From Candidatus Delongbacteria bacterium (GTDB lineage Bacteria > UBA4055): DNA of 14,305 nucleotides. The notes beneath the pieces are model-generated. The model was given only the letters and a program-made list of their open reading frames with translations, was not told the origin of the DNA and ran no database searches. A program made the position numbers and the translations under genes. Positions within the stretch are counted from its first letter, which is position 1. Every line of letters begins with the position of its first letter. This document shows positions 8,323 through 14,222 of the stretch, one piece after another. The DNA is taken from the NCBI GenBank assembly GCA_022013635.1, contig JAKLPX010000267.1, forward strand, positions 1 through 14,305. Direction: 5' to 3'.

Positions 8323-9168
8323 ATGAGAGAAATTCATGTTAGCGACATTATTTCCTCGGTAAAAAAACTTAGTATTGAAGCGAATTATTATCTCGGGCAG
8401 GATGTTATTGATAGAATGATCTCACTCAAGGAGAAGGAAGAATCCGAGACCGGAGTTGAAGTCATGAACATTCTTCTTAAAAACTATGAACTCGCTGCAA
8501 AAGAAAAGATGCCTATCTGTCAGGACACCGGAATTGCTGTGATCTTTGTAGAACTCGGACAGGATGTACATCTGGTCGGCGGTGATTTTACCGAAGCAAT
8601 AAACGAAGGTGTGCGGCAGGGTTACAAAGAGGGTTATTTGAGAAAATCAATGGTGAATGATCCGATAATCGAACGGAAGAATACAACCGATAATACTCCC
8701 GCTATAATTTACACCGAAATTGTGCAGGGCGACAAGATTAAGATTACCATTGCTCCGAAAGGCGGCGGGTCGGAAAATATGAGCGAAGTAAAGATGATGA
8801 AAGCAGCCGACGGTATCGAAGGCGTGATGGATTTTGTCGTTGACCGGATCAGAAGGTCAGGCGGAAACCCATGTCCTCCTATTGTTGTCGGTGTCGGACT
8901 CGGCGGAAATTTCGAGCAAAGCGCTCTTTTGGCAAAAAAATCTCTTTTGAGAGAGATCGGATCGCCAAATCCGGAACCGAAATGGGATCAATATGAAGAA
9001 GAATTGCTTAAGAGAATCAACGATCTCGGGATCGGTCCACAGGGACTGGGCGGCAGGACAACGGCTCTGGCTGTTCATATACTGACAAAGCCCTGTCATA
9101 TTGCATCAATGCCTGTAGCGGTCAATGTGCAATGCCATGCAGCGAGACATAAATCAATAATATTATAA
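8323..9168 (+). CDS. Class I (iron-sulfur) fumarate hydratase, alpha subunit
   Basis: This is the 4Fe-4S-binding half of a two-subunit class I fumarase, reversibly hydrating fumarate to L-malate. PICQDTGIA (64-72, C66), GGNPCPP (180-186, C184), GPQGLGGRT (238-246) and NVQCHAARH (268-276, C271) are typical. C66, C184 and C271 are the best cluster-ligand candidates, with C258 nearby. The 281 aa length fits the separate alpha subunit. Related subunits act in tartrate dehydratase, but the neighbours (succinate-fumarate enzyme, malic enzyme) point to fumarase. CGGAG at 8313-8317 precedes the ATG. Class I fumarases are oxygen-labile, consistent with an anaerobe. Confidence 0.93.
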   Translation: MREIHVSDIISSVKKLSIEANYYLGQDVIDRMISLKEKEESETGVEVMNILLKNYELAAKEKMPICQDTGIAVIFVELGQDVHLVGGDFTEAINEGVRQGYKEGYLRKSMVNDPIIERKNTTDNTPAIIYTEIVQGDKIKITIAPKGGGSENMSEVKMMKAADGIEGVMDFVVDRIRRSGGNPCPPIVVGVGLGGNFEQSALLAKKSLLREIGSPNPEPKWDQYEEELLKRINDLGIGPQGLGGRTTALAVHILTKPCHIASMPVAVNVQCHAARHKSIIL

Positions 9169-9180
9169 TACGGAGGCATT

Positions 9181-9735
9181 ATGGCTAAAACAGTTTATCT
9201 AAAAACACCGATAGATAGTAAAGACCTGACTGACCTCCAGATCGGTGATAAGGTATTTATTACCGGTACGATCTATACTGCAAGGGATGCAGCCCATAAA
9301 AGACTGGTTCAATTGCTTGATAAAGGTGAAAAATTACCGTTTGACCCTCAGGGGCAGGCGATATATTATGTAGGTCCGGCACCTACTCCTCCCGGAAAAG
9401 CGATAGGATCGGCAGGTCCGACAACAAGCTACAGAATGGATCCTTACGCTCCCGCATTGATGGATGCAGGTATAAAAGCTATGATCGGAAAAGGAGAAAG
9501 AAGCAAACCTGTAATAGAATCTATGATAAAGAACAAAGCGGTATATCTTGCTGCGATAGGCGGTGCGGCTGTAGTTATTGCGGAATCAATAAAAAAATCT
9601 GAAATAATCGCATATGAAGATCTTGGAGCAGAAGCAATAAGAAAGCTGGAAGTCGAGAATTTTCCATGTATAGTAGCAAATGATATTAATGGGAACGACA
9701 TCTTTGTAGAGGGTGTAAAAAAATATAAGAGATAA
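9181..9735 (+). CDS. Class I fumarate hydratase, beta subunit
   Basis: This is the second half of the class I fumarase, corresponding to the C-terminal domain of single-chain enzymes. ARDAAHKR (34-41), GPAPTPPG (65-72), GPTTSYRMD (79-87) and GKGE (103-106) are family-conserved substrate-binding segments. At 184 aa it has the usual length of the stand-alone beta subunit. It starts 12 nt after the alpha gene with a strong GGAGG at 9172-9176. Both halves are complete and adjacent, so a functional heteromeric enzyme is expected. Confidence 0.93.
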   Translation: MAKTVYLKTPIDSKDLTDLQIGDKVFITGTIYTARDAAHKRLVQLLDKGEKLPFDPQGQAIYYVGPAPTPPGKAIGSAGPTTSYRMDPYAPALMDAGIKAMIGKGERSKPVIESMIKNKAVYLAAIGGAAVVIAESIKKSEIIAYEDLGAEAIRKLEVENFPCIVANDINGNDIFVEGVKKYKR

Positions 9736-9762
9736 CGAAATTATAAATAATTAAGGGAGTAA

Positions 9763-11220
9763 ATGATGGAAAAGATCAAGATGGATCTATCAAATCTAAA
9801 CAAAGTTTTCCCTGACGATTTCAGCCAGGAACAGATTGCAAAAGCAAAAACAGCGTTCCTAAAAAAACTTTCTCAGACTGCACATAAATTCTACGGCGGA
9901 AAGATACAGACCGTCCCGAAAGCTGGCGTATTCGGCTTCAACTGGTTCAATGTCTGGTACACTCCCGGCGTCTCTAAAGTTTCTACCGATATCCGAGAGA
10001 ATAACGAAGCTTCATTTGATCTCACAAACAGAGGAAACCTTGTTGGAGTCGTAAGTGATTCTACAAGAGTTCTCGGCGATGGTGATTGTACTCCTGCAGG
10101 CGGACTTGGAGTTATGGAAGGTAAAGCATTCTTAATGAAATATCTCGGCGGTGTTGATGCGGTTGCTCTGTGTGTTGACAGTAAAGGTAAAAACGGCAAG
10201 AACGATCCCGAAAAGATCATTGAATTTGTAAAAATGGTTCAGCATAGTTTCGGTGCAATTAACTTGGAAGATATTTCTCAACCGAACTGCTTTAAAGTTC
10301 TTGATGTATTACGCGAAGAATGTGACATTCCGGTATGGCATGATGATGCGCAGGGAACCGCGAGTGTTACTTTAGCAGGTCTGATAAATGCTTTGAAACT
10401 CGTTAAAAAAAGTATTAAAGATGTTAAAATCGTCTTTTTAGGCGCAGGAGCATCAAATACGACAATCGCAAGACTTATCATAACTGACGGAGCTGATCCC
10501 GGTAATCTTATTATGTTTGATACAAAAGGCTCATTGAACAAAGGCAGAGAAGATATTAAAGCGGATAAGAGATTTTACAGAAAGTGGGAGCTGTGCGAAA
10601 AAACAAATAAAGGTCAGGTTACATCTATCGAAGATGCGTTTAAAGGCGCTGATGTCCTTATAGCTCTATCTACTCCCGGACCTGATACGGTCAAAAAAGA
10701 ATGGATATCGGCTATGGCAGAAAAATCCATCGTTTTCACATGCGCAAACCCTGTTCCTGAAATTTATCCTTACGCCGCAAAAGAGGCAGGCGCATACATT
10801 GTCGCAACGGGCAGGGGAGACTTTCCGAATCAGGTGAATAATTCTATAGGCTTTCCCGGAATTCTTAAAGGCGCTTTAATGGTAAGAGCAAGAAAGATCA
10901 CCGACACAATGGCAATCGCAGCAGCTCACTCTTTGGCTGACTACGCAGAGAAACGCGGTATTGATCCTGAAAATATAGTTCCTACAATGAGCGAAGCAAC
11001 GGTATTCCCAGTTGAAGCCGCTGATGTAGCAATGCAGGCAATTAAAGACGGTGTAGCAAGAATTAACATGACATGGGACGAAGCCTTTGCCAAGGCTAAA
11101 ACTGATATTGAATATTCAAGAAACATGACACAATCACTGATGGACACCGGATTCATTAAAACACCGGAAGATTCAATGCTTCAGGAAGCACTTGACTGGG
11201 CAGTCGGGCAGGTAAAGTAA
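9763..11220 (+). CDS. NAD(P)-dependent malic enzyme (malate <-> pyruvate + CO2)
   Basis: This enzyme oxidatively decarboxylates L-malate to pyruvate. YTPGVS (66-71) holds the catalytic Tyr. VLGDGDCTPAGGLGVMEGKA (103-122) includes the catalytic Lys K121. LED (168-170) and HDDAQGTA (193-200) give metal ligands. GAGAS (227-231) is the dinucleotide motif and GRGDFPNQVNN (350-360) the conserved C-terminal signature. The length of 485 aa is longer than the roughly 400 aa small bacterial form. NAD versus NADP preference is not readable here. Two ATGs are adjacent. AAGGGAG at 9753-9759 lies 3 nt before the first and 6 nt before the second (9766), so the second may be the true start. This is the last gene of the operon and connects the C4 branch to pyruvate. 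Confidence 0.93.
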   Translation: MMEKIKMDLSNLNKVFPDDFSQEQIAKAKTAFLKKLSQTAHKFYGGKIQTVPKAGVFGFNWFNVWYTPGVSKVSTDIRENNEASFDLTNRGNLVGVVSDSTRVLGDGDCTPAGGLGVMEGKAFLMKYLGGVDAVALCVDSKGKNGKNDPEKIIEFVKMVQHSFGAINLEDISQPNCFKVLDVLREECDIPVWHDDAQGTASVTLAGLINALKLVKKSIKDVKIVFLGAGASNTTIARLIITDGADPGNLIMFDTKGSLNKGREDIKADKRFYRKWELCEKTNKGQVTSIEDAFKGADVLIALSTPGPDTVKKEWISAMAEKSIVFTCANPVPEIYPYAAKEAGAYIVATGRGDFPNQVNNSIGFPGILKGALMVRARKITDTMAIAAAHSLADYAEKRGIDPENIVPTMSEATVFPVEAADVAMQAIKDGVARINMTWDEAFAKAKTDIEYSRNMTQSLMDTGFIKTPEDSMLQEALDWAVGQVK

Positions 11221-11230
11221 ATAAGGAAGA

Positions 11231-11415
11231 GATTTCTTACTTTCTTTTGCTTGTCCAAAATGAAAGTAACAAAGAAAAAGACAGCCTAAAATATCCAATT
11301 CAGAGCTACATGTCATTTTGTTTTGGAGCAAGTAAGGTCGCCTTAATTTCAAAGACGATCAGGCAGCAGAGGATACTTCCGCAATTTTCTGAACTGATTT
11401 TAGGCGGGGAAAGAT
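11231..11415 (+). repeat. Repeat-like intergenic segment, probably non-coding
   Basis: This stretch follows the operon and holds an open frame (11247-11480, 77 codons) whose start is buried in the hairpin and has no ribosome binding site. Its wording, such as CLSKMKVTKKK in one frame and an FGASKV segment in another, resembles short dispersed intergenic sequences I recall from Bacteroidetes-like genomes rather than a protein family. That recollection is not verified. The last codons before 11480 ([15 protein letters not shown]) could be the tail of a lost gene. I treat the frame as non-coding. Confidence 0.35.
11237..11269. terminator. Long hairpin after malic enzyme, possible terminator
   Basis: TTACTTTC (11237-11244) pairs perfectly with GAAAGTAA (11262-11269), and inside them TTTTG (11245-11249) pairs with CAAAA (11256-11260). 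This gives a 13-bp stem with one bulged T and a 6-nt loop, starting 17 nt after the operon's last stop. No clear T-run follows on either strand, so a classic intrinsic terminator is not proven. It may end the operon transcript or protect its 3' end, and may itself be part of a dispersed repeat. Confidence 0.5.
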
Positions 11416-11444
11416 TTGATAAACAGATTAATTTATTGTATATT
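11416..11444 (+). promoter_or_regulatory. Sigma70-like promoter of the HicB-like gene
   Basis: TTGATA (11416-11421) and TATATT (11439-11444) each match the consensus at 5 of 6 positions, with an ideal 17-nt spacer. A transcript would begin near 11451, about 26 nt before the HicB-like ATG. The -10 context GTATATT recurs at the two other small-gene promoters in this window. Confidence 0.6.
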
Positions 11445-11476
11445 GCATTTAATGATAGAAGAATCGGAGATTATTT

Positions 11477-11626
11477 ATGAAATTGAAAATGATAATAAGA
11501 AAAGCGGAAGAAGGTGGCTTTTGGGCTGAAATTCCTTCTATACCTGGTTGCGTAACCCAAGGCGAAACATTTGAAGAATTATTAAAAAATATTTACGAAG
11601 CCGCTGAAGGGTGTTTATCAACATGA
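11477..11626 (+). CDS. Short HicB-like antitoxin, probably C-terminally truncated
   Basis: The 49 aa protein shows the HicB/UPF0150 fold signature: [17 protein letters not shown] (4-20), the PGCVTQGET turn (23-31) and the amphipathic helix [16 protein letters not shown] (32-47). HicB-like proteins of this type usually run about 20 residues further, whereas this one ends at LST. GGAG (11466-11469) lies 7 nt before the ATG, and a good promoter precedes it, so it may be expressed. No HicA toxin is adjacent. Its 3' end overlaps the convergent DTW gene by 9 nt, so truncation by rearrangement at that border is likely. Small HicB-like proteins can also occur alone, so a functional orphan is possible. 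Confidence 0.7.
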   Translation: MKLKMIIRKAEEGGFWAEIPSIPGCVTQGETFEELLKNIYEAAEGCLST

Positions 11627-12229
11627 GCCCATTTTAGTTTTAATATCATCAATCATTTTCAGAAATATTTTTTCCATTTCTTTTACAACCGGTCCGTTCT
11701 CTATTATTTCGATAGCTTTTATTATGGCTTCAATAGTTGATATTTTTTCACTATCCCTTGCAGTTCTCAGCTCGTAGGAGCTTTTTTGTCCGTAAGGCAG
11801 ACGGACCCTTTTGATGTCTCTCAACAGTTCAGACCGGGTCATTTTGACTGCCTGATGATAATTGCCGTCAAGAACGATCAGATTTATAGGTTTTTCGAGC
11901 GTTGATAAAAACTTTTCATTCAATTCGTTCGATGCCGCAGGAAATAGTATCAGGTTGGTATGATCTTTAAAGATCAGTTCTTCCGGTTGAAGTTCAATAT
12001 CTTTTCTGCCTAGAATTGCGATACCGCAGTTATTCAGCATGAGTTTTGCCAGCTTACCGGTATTAGTCGTTTTATTAATTTCTCTTATGTGCATTAAAAG
12101 TGTGATCTTAGTTCGAAGGTCGAATTTTTTGATCTTGGAGCAAATACATATACTTTTGAAAAGCATGCAGTCGGGGCATTTTTCGGGTCTGTTTTCTCTT
12201 TGCATTATAGTCCGTCGATTACTTTTCAA
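11618..12229 (-). CDS. DTW-domain protein, tRNA-uridine aminocarboxypropyltransferase-like
   Basis: DTW-domain enzymes transfer the aminocarboxypropyl group of S-adenosylmethionine to a uridine in tRNA. The 203 aa protein has the N-terminal Cys cluster C18, C21, C28, C30, the segment [17 protein letters not shown] (45-61), LFPA (95-98), and [11 protein letters not shown] (120-130) at the place of the name-giving DGTW motif, followed by RLPYG and STIEA (164-168). The motif reads DGNY, with Thr and Trp replaced, so activity may be altered. The first codon is TTG, with TAGGGA (12236-12241 reversed) 6 nt away. An ATG at codon 9 (12205) is the alternative. The TTG overlaps the stop of a tiny antitoxin-like reading frame upstream, suggesting coupling. 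Confidence 0.8.
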   Translation of the reverse strand: MKSNRRTIMQRENRPEKCPDCMLFKSICICSKIKKFDLRTKITLLMHIREINKTTNTGKLAKLMLNNCGIAILGRKDIELQPEELIFKDHTNLILFPAASNELNEKFLSTLEKPINLIVLDGNYHQAVKMTRSELLRDIKRVRLPYGQKSSYELRTARDSEKISTIEAIIKAIEIIENGPVVKEMEKIFLKMIDDIKTKMGSC

Positions 12230-12309
12230 GCAAGTTCCCTAGTCGTCAAATAGTCTTTAACCTTCTCGATCACTTCACTGTCAAGTTTTATTTTCAGCTT
12301 TGTATTCAT
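12226..12309 (-). pseudogene. Ribbon-helix-helix/VapB-like antitoxin remnant (27 codons)
   Basis: This short frame reads MNTKLKIKLDSEVIEKVKDY followed by LTTRELA and a stop. The pattern MNTKLxxKLDxxVIEKxKxY is how small DUF6364/VapB-type antitoxins begin, but those run about 70-80 residues. Here the frame stops just after the first helix, so it looks like a truncated remnant. It keeps a good ribosome binding site (GAGG, 4 nt before the ATG) and a strong promoter. Its TGA overlaps the TTG start of the DTW gene, so it now may act as a leader peptide for that gene. No partner toxin is present. Confidence 0.55.
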
Positions 12310-12338
12310 AAAACCTCGTAATTCTCGTTGCCCGTACT

Positions 12339-12367
12339 AATATACAAAAACAATGCGGCTTTTTCAA
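12339..12367 (-). promoter_or_regulatory. Sigma70-like promoter for antitoxin remnant and DTW gene
   Basis: Reading the - strand, TTGAAA (12367-12362) and TATATT (12344-12339) are separated by exactly 17 nt. Transcription would start about 25 nt before the antitoxin-remnant ATG and run into the DTW gene. The layout matches the HicB-like promoter (same -10 hexamer, same spacing). Confidence 0.6.
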
Positions 12368-12383
12368 GAATCAAACTGAATAT

Positions 12384-12403
12384 GTCGGTCACGGGTGTCC
12401 GAC
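12384..12403. repeat. GC-rich palindrome between AbiEii-like gene and DTW unit
   Basis: GTCGGTCACGGGTGTCCGAC is an imperfect 20-nt palindrome (GTCGG/CCGAC and CAC/GTG arms with a T-T mismatch). It stands out in AT-rich DNA between the 3' end of the AbiEii-like gene and the next promoter on the same strand. It could be a weak terminator of the AbiEii-like transcript or a mobile palindromic repeat unit. No T-run follows. The remaining 12404-12445 shows nothing recognisable. Confidence 0.4.
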
Positions 12404-12445
12404 CTTACTGAGTTAGAATGTTATCATATTTAAACTTTAACTTGT

Positions 12446-13372
12446 CTAAATTCTGACAGTCCACTCCAAACTTTTAAGACGATTCTTTATCTTTAAGAGT
12501 GTTTCTAATATCTCTTTTTCATTTGGGAATTCACCGAAAACCAGATTTTGGAAGTCAGATCGATAAACTGTTTTAAGAGATCGCCATATTTCTTCTGTAT
12601 CTGAGAATATTTTAGCTTTCTCAGGGTGATAATTCAGCCATTGATTATTATTTTTGAAGCTTACAATGTCATCGTTTCCGACTTTAAGCAGCATTTCGTC
12701 AAAATCTTCCGATTCGAAAAATTCAAGTAATTCTTTGTTTTTAAGCATCTGATTGAGATCATAAGTGTGTCTAATTTTCAAACTCAGATCAGTAAGAGCA
12801 TCTTCCGTATAAGAAAACCGAACGAGGCTCATTATCTTTTCGCAGAATGTCCGTTTCGGATCAAGAACGAGGACTTCAAACGGTTCCATCGCGTATTCTT
12901 TCACCAACCCGTCTTGTCCTGAATCTTTCATCATTTGATAGATAAATGAGCTGACTTTTGCATTTGTATAAGGCTCAAAATATCCCAGCCAGGTAGCTTC
13001 AACAGCCACAAAATCTTTAACCTGACCGTAATCTTCATCAAACTCTTTCTTATATTCGTGAGCCGTTTTTCTTATCATCCCTCTTTTGTGCGTGAAATTT
13101 TCGACATAGATCTCCGGCAGAATTCGATTAACGATCTTTCCGATCTTACGCAGCTTTGTTGTCAGCTGATTGCTGCTTTCATTCCCCTTTCTGAGTATTA
13201 CAAGATCAATATCCTCTGAAAATCTCTGTATCATGTCAAAACATTTCTGGAGCGAAGTTCCGCCTTTGAATATTACTTCTTCTCCCAAAGTATTTTTAAA
13301 GACAGACCTGATCACATAAGTTACCCAGTAATCCTTTTCAACGAATATTTTCTTTAATTCCATCGCCTTCAT
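12446..13372 (-). CDS. AbiEii/AbiGii-type nucleotidyltransferase toxin homologue, N-terminally shortened
   Basis: This protein belongs to the AbiEii (DUF1814, COG2253) family, the toxin half of type IV abortive-infection systems. FVEKDYWVTYV (10-20), FKGGTSL (35-41) and FSEDIDL (51-57, metal Asp D54 and D56) form the nucleotidyltransferase core. RTFCEKI (174-180) and RHTYDL (201-206) are the later family motifs. All catalytic motifs are intact in 308 aa. Relatives usually have about 25 more residues before the VEKDYW segment; here those are missing, an in-frame TAG lies 9 nt before the ATG, and a RhuM-like remnant occupies that place. There is no good ribosome binding site for either ATG (codon 1 or 4). 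No AbiEi antitoxin is adjacent. The gene may be decaying or an orphan. Confidence 0.8.
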   Translation of the reverse strand: MKAMELKKIFVEKDYWVTYVIRSVFKNTLGEEVIFKGGTSLQKCFDMIQRFSEDIDLVILRKGNESSNQLTTKLRKIGKIVNRILPEIYVENFTHKRGMIRKTAHEYKKEFDEDYGQVKDFVAVEATWLGYFEPYTNAKVSSFIYQMMKDSGQDGLVKEYAMEPFEVLVLDPKRTFCEKIMSLVRFSYTEDALTDLSLKIRHTYDLNQMLKNKELLEFFESEDFDEMLLKVGNDDIVSFKNNNQWLNYHPEKAKIFSDTEEIWRSLKTVYRSDFQNLVFGEFPNEKEILETLLKIKNRLKSLEWTVRI

Positions 13373-13439
13373 TCTGAACTATCGTAAAATTTGCGATAGT
13401 TGAATTCTTATCCAGCTCTTCTTCTGAGAAAACATTAGT
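13365..13439 (-). pseudogene. RhuM-family gene remnant
   Basis: In a frame different from the AbiEii-like gene, the - strand encodes TNVFSEEELDKNSTIANF followed by TIVQNEG. RhuM-family (virulence protein RhuM, Fic/KilA-N-associated) proteins contain just such a segment, with ELDKNS...VANFxxVQNEG ahead of the YYNLDVIISVGYRV motif. Only about 25 codons survive: upstream the frame loses resemblance and meets a stop, and downstream it runs into the AbiEii-like start (overlap 13365-13372) and ends soon after. The recognition is from memory of the family and needs a search. Confidence 0.55.
13377..13401. repeat. 25-nt near-perfect palindrome within the RhuM remnant
   Basis: AACTATCG (13377-13384) is the exact reverse complement of CGATAGTT (13394-13401), and the centre TAAAATTTG continues the symmetry with one T-G mismatch. 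It lies at the left edge of the PIN cassette and just before the AbiEii-like start codon. It could be an operator for the divergent genes, or simply a by-product of RhuM coding sequence. Confidence 0.5.
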
Positions 13440-13464
13440 GAAAACAATAAAATATTCGTATATT
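13435..13464 (+). promoter_or_regulatory. Possible promoter of the PIN toxin-antitoxin pair
   Basis: TATATT at 13459-13464, in the context CGTATATTG, repeats the -10-like element of the other two small-gene promoters. The -35 region (TTAGTG, 13435-13440, spacer 18) is weak. A start near 13471 would leave a leader of about 23 nt before the PIN ATG. Confidence 0.4.
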
Positions 13465-13493
13465 GTTATTTGTTAACCTTGGAGAAATCATTA

Positions 13494-13988
13494 ATGAAAA
13501 AATTGAACATTTATCTTGATACAAGCGTAATAAATCATCTTTTTGCCGATGATGCACCTGAAGCCAAATTGATCACAAAAGAACTCTTTGAAAAGTTTAT
13601 TAAGAATAAAAAGTATAATACTTATATTTCTCCGATAGTAATAAACGAAATAAATCAGACTACAAGTGGTGAGAAAAAATCTAAACTGCTTTCAATAATC
13701 TCAGAATACGATCTTATTATTTTAGATATCGAAACCGACAAGAATGAAATAGAATCCATAGCTCAAGGCTACCTGGAGCAGGGCATTCTTCCCAGAAAAA
13801 GCCTTTTGGACGCTTTGCACATAGCCGTTTGTACTTACTATGAAATAGACGCTCTTGTCAGCTGGAATTATAAACACATGGCAAATATCAACAGAGAAAG
13901 AAAGATCATATCATGGAATATCGGTGAAGGTTATACGCACAACATGAGAATCTGTACGCCTATGGAGGTCATTTATGAAAACGAATAA
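13494..13988 (+). CDS. PIN-domain toxin-like ribonuclease
   Basis: PIN-domain proteins are Mg-dependent endoribonucleases, commonly the toxins of VapBC-type systems. The acidic catalytic set is visible: D9 in IYLDTSV, E52 in INEINQT, D106 in LLDALHIA, plus N125 in SWNYKHMAN in the fourth position. The start is taken at this ATG, 9 nt after GGAG (13481-13484), which gives 164 aa beginning MKKLNIYLDTS. An upstream in-frame TTG (13470) adds eight residues with no ribosome binding site. The last 14 nt overlap the next gene, so toxin precedes antitoxin. The gene is divergent from the AbiEii-like gene. Target RNA is unknown. Confidence 0.85.
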   Translation: MKKLNIYLDTSVINHLFADDAPEAKLITKELFEKFIKNKKYNTYISPIVINEINQTTSGEKKSKLLSIISEYDLIILDIETDKNEIESIAQGYLEQGILPRKSLLDALHIAVCTYYEIDALVSWNYKHMANINRERKIISWNIGEGYTHNMRICTPMEVIYENE

Positions 13989-14220
13989 TATATCTAAAGC
14001 TCAGATCGAAGTATGGGAATGGAAAGAAAAAGCCGCAAGTGAAGTTGAGAATATGGATTTAAAAAAGGCACTTGATGTTTCGATATCGAATTCTATTAAA
14101 ATCATGAAAAAACTCGGTTTAAAATCAACCAAACAGAAAGATCATAAAGCAGGAAATTTACAACTTGCCGTTTCAGATAAACATAGCGAATATAATTCAG
14201 ATACTGAAAAAAATAGATAG
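13975..14220 (+). CDS. Putative antitoxin partner of the PIN protein
   Basis: This is a small 81 aa, helix-rich, charged protein without recognisable DNA-binding motif. Its segment WEWKEKAASEVENMDLKKAL and following IKIMKKLGLKS resembles the short partner proteins encoded directly after some PIN toxins, which have an E/K-rich helix ending in a KKLGLK-like motif. It overlaps the PIN gene by 14 nt and has a perfect GGAGG (13964-13968) 6 nt before its ATG, so it is translationally coupled and probably well made, as expected for an antitoxin. Family assignment is by context and look, not by a firm domain. Confidence 0.65.
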   Translation: MKTNNISKAQIEVWEWKEKAASEVENMDLKKALDVSISNSIKIMKKLGLKSTKQKDHKAGNLQLAVSDKHSEYNSDTEKNR

Positions 14221-14222
14221 GT

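Noticed and set aside
8323-9735. L(+)-tartrate dehydratase
   Set aside because: The alpha/beta pair is related, but the context between succinate/fumarate oxidoreductase and malic enzyme supports class I fumarase.
11247-11480. 77-codon + strand open frame with an ATGA overlap to the HicB-like gene
   Set aside because: The first codon lies inside the hairpin, there is no ribosome binding site, the sequence looks like intergenic repeat, and a good promoter for the next gene lies within it. The overlap alone is not enough, although the final 15 codons may be a remnant of a HEPN-like gene.
13470-13493. TTG-initiated 8-codon extension of the PIN protein
   Set aside because: The ATG at 13494 has GGAG upstream and gives the normal PIN start (MKKLNIYLDTS). 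The TTG has no ribosome binding site.
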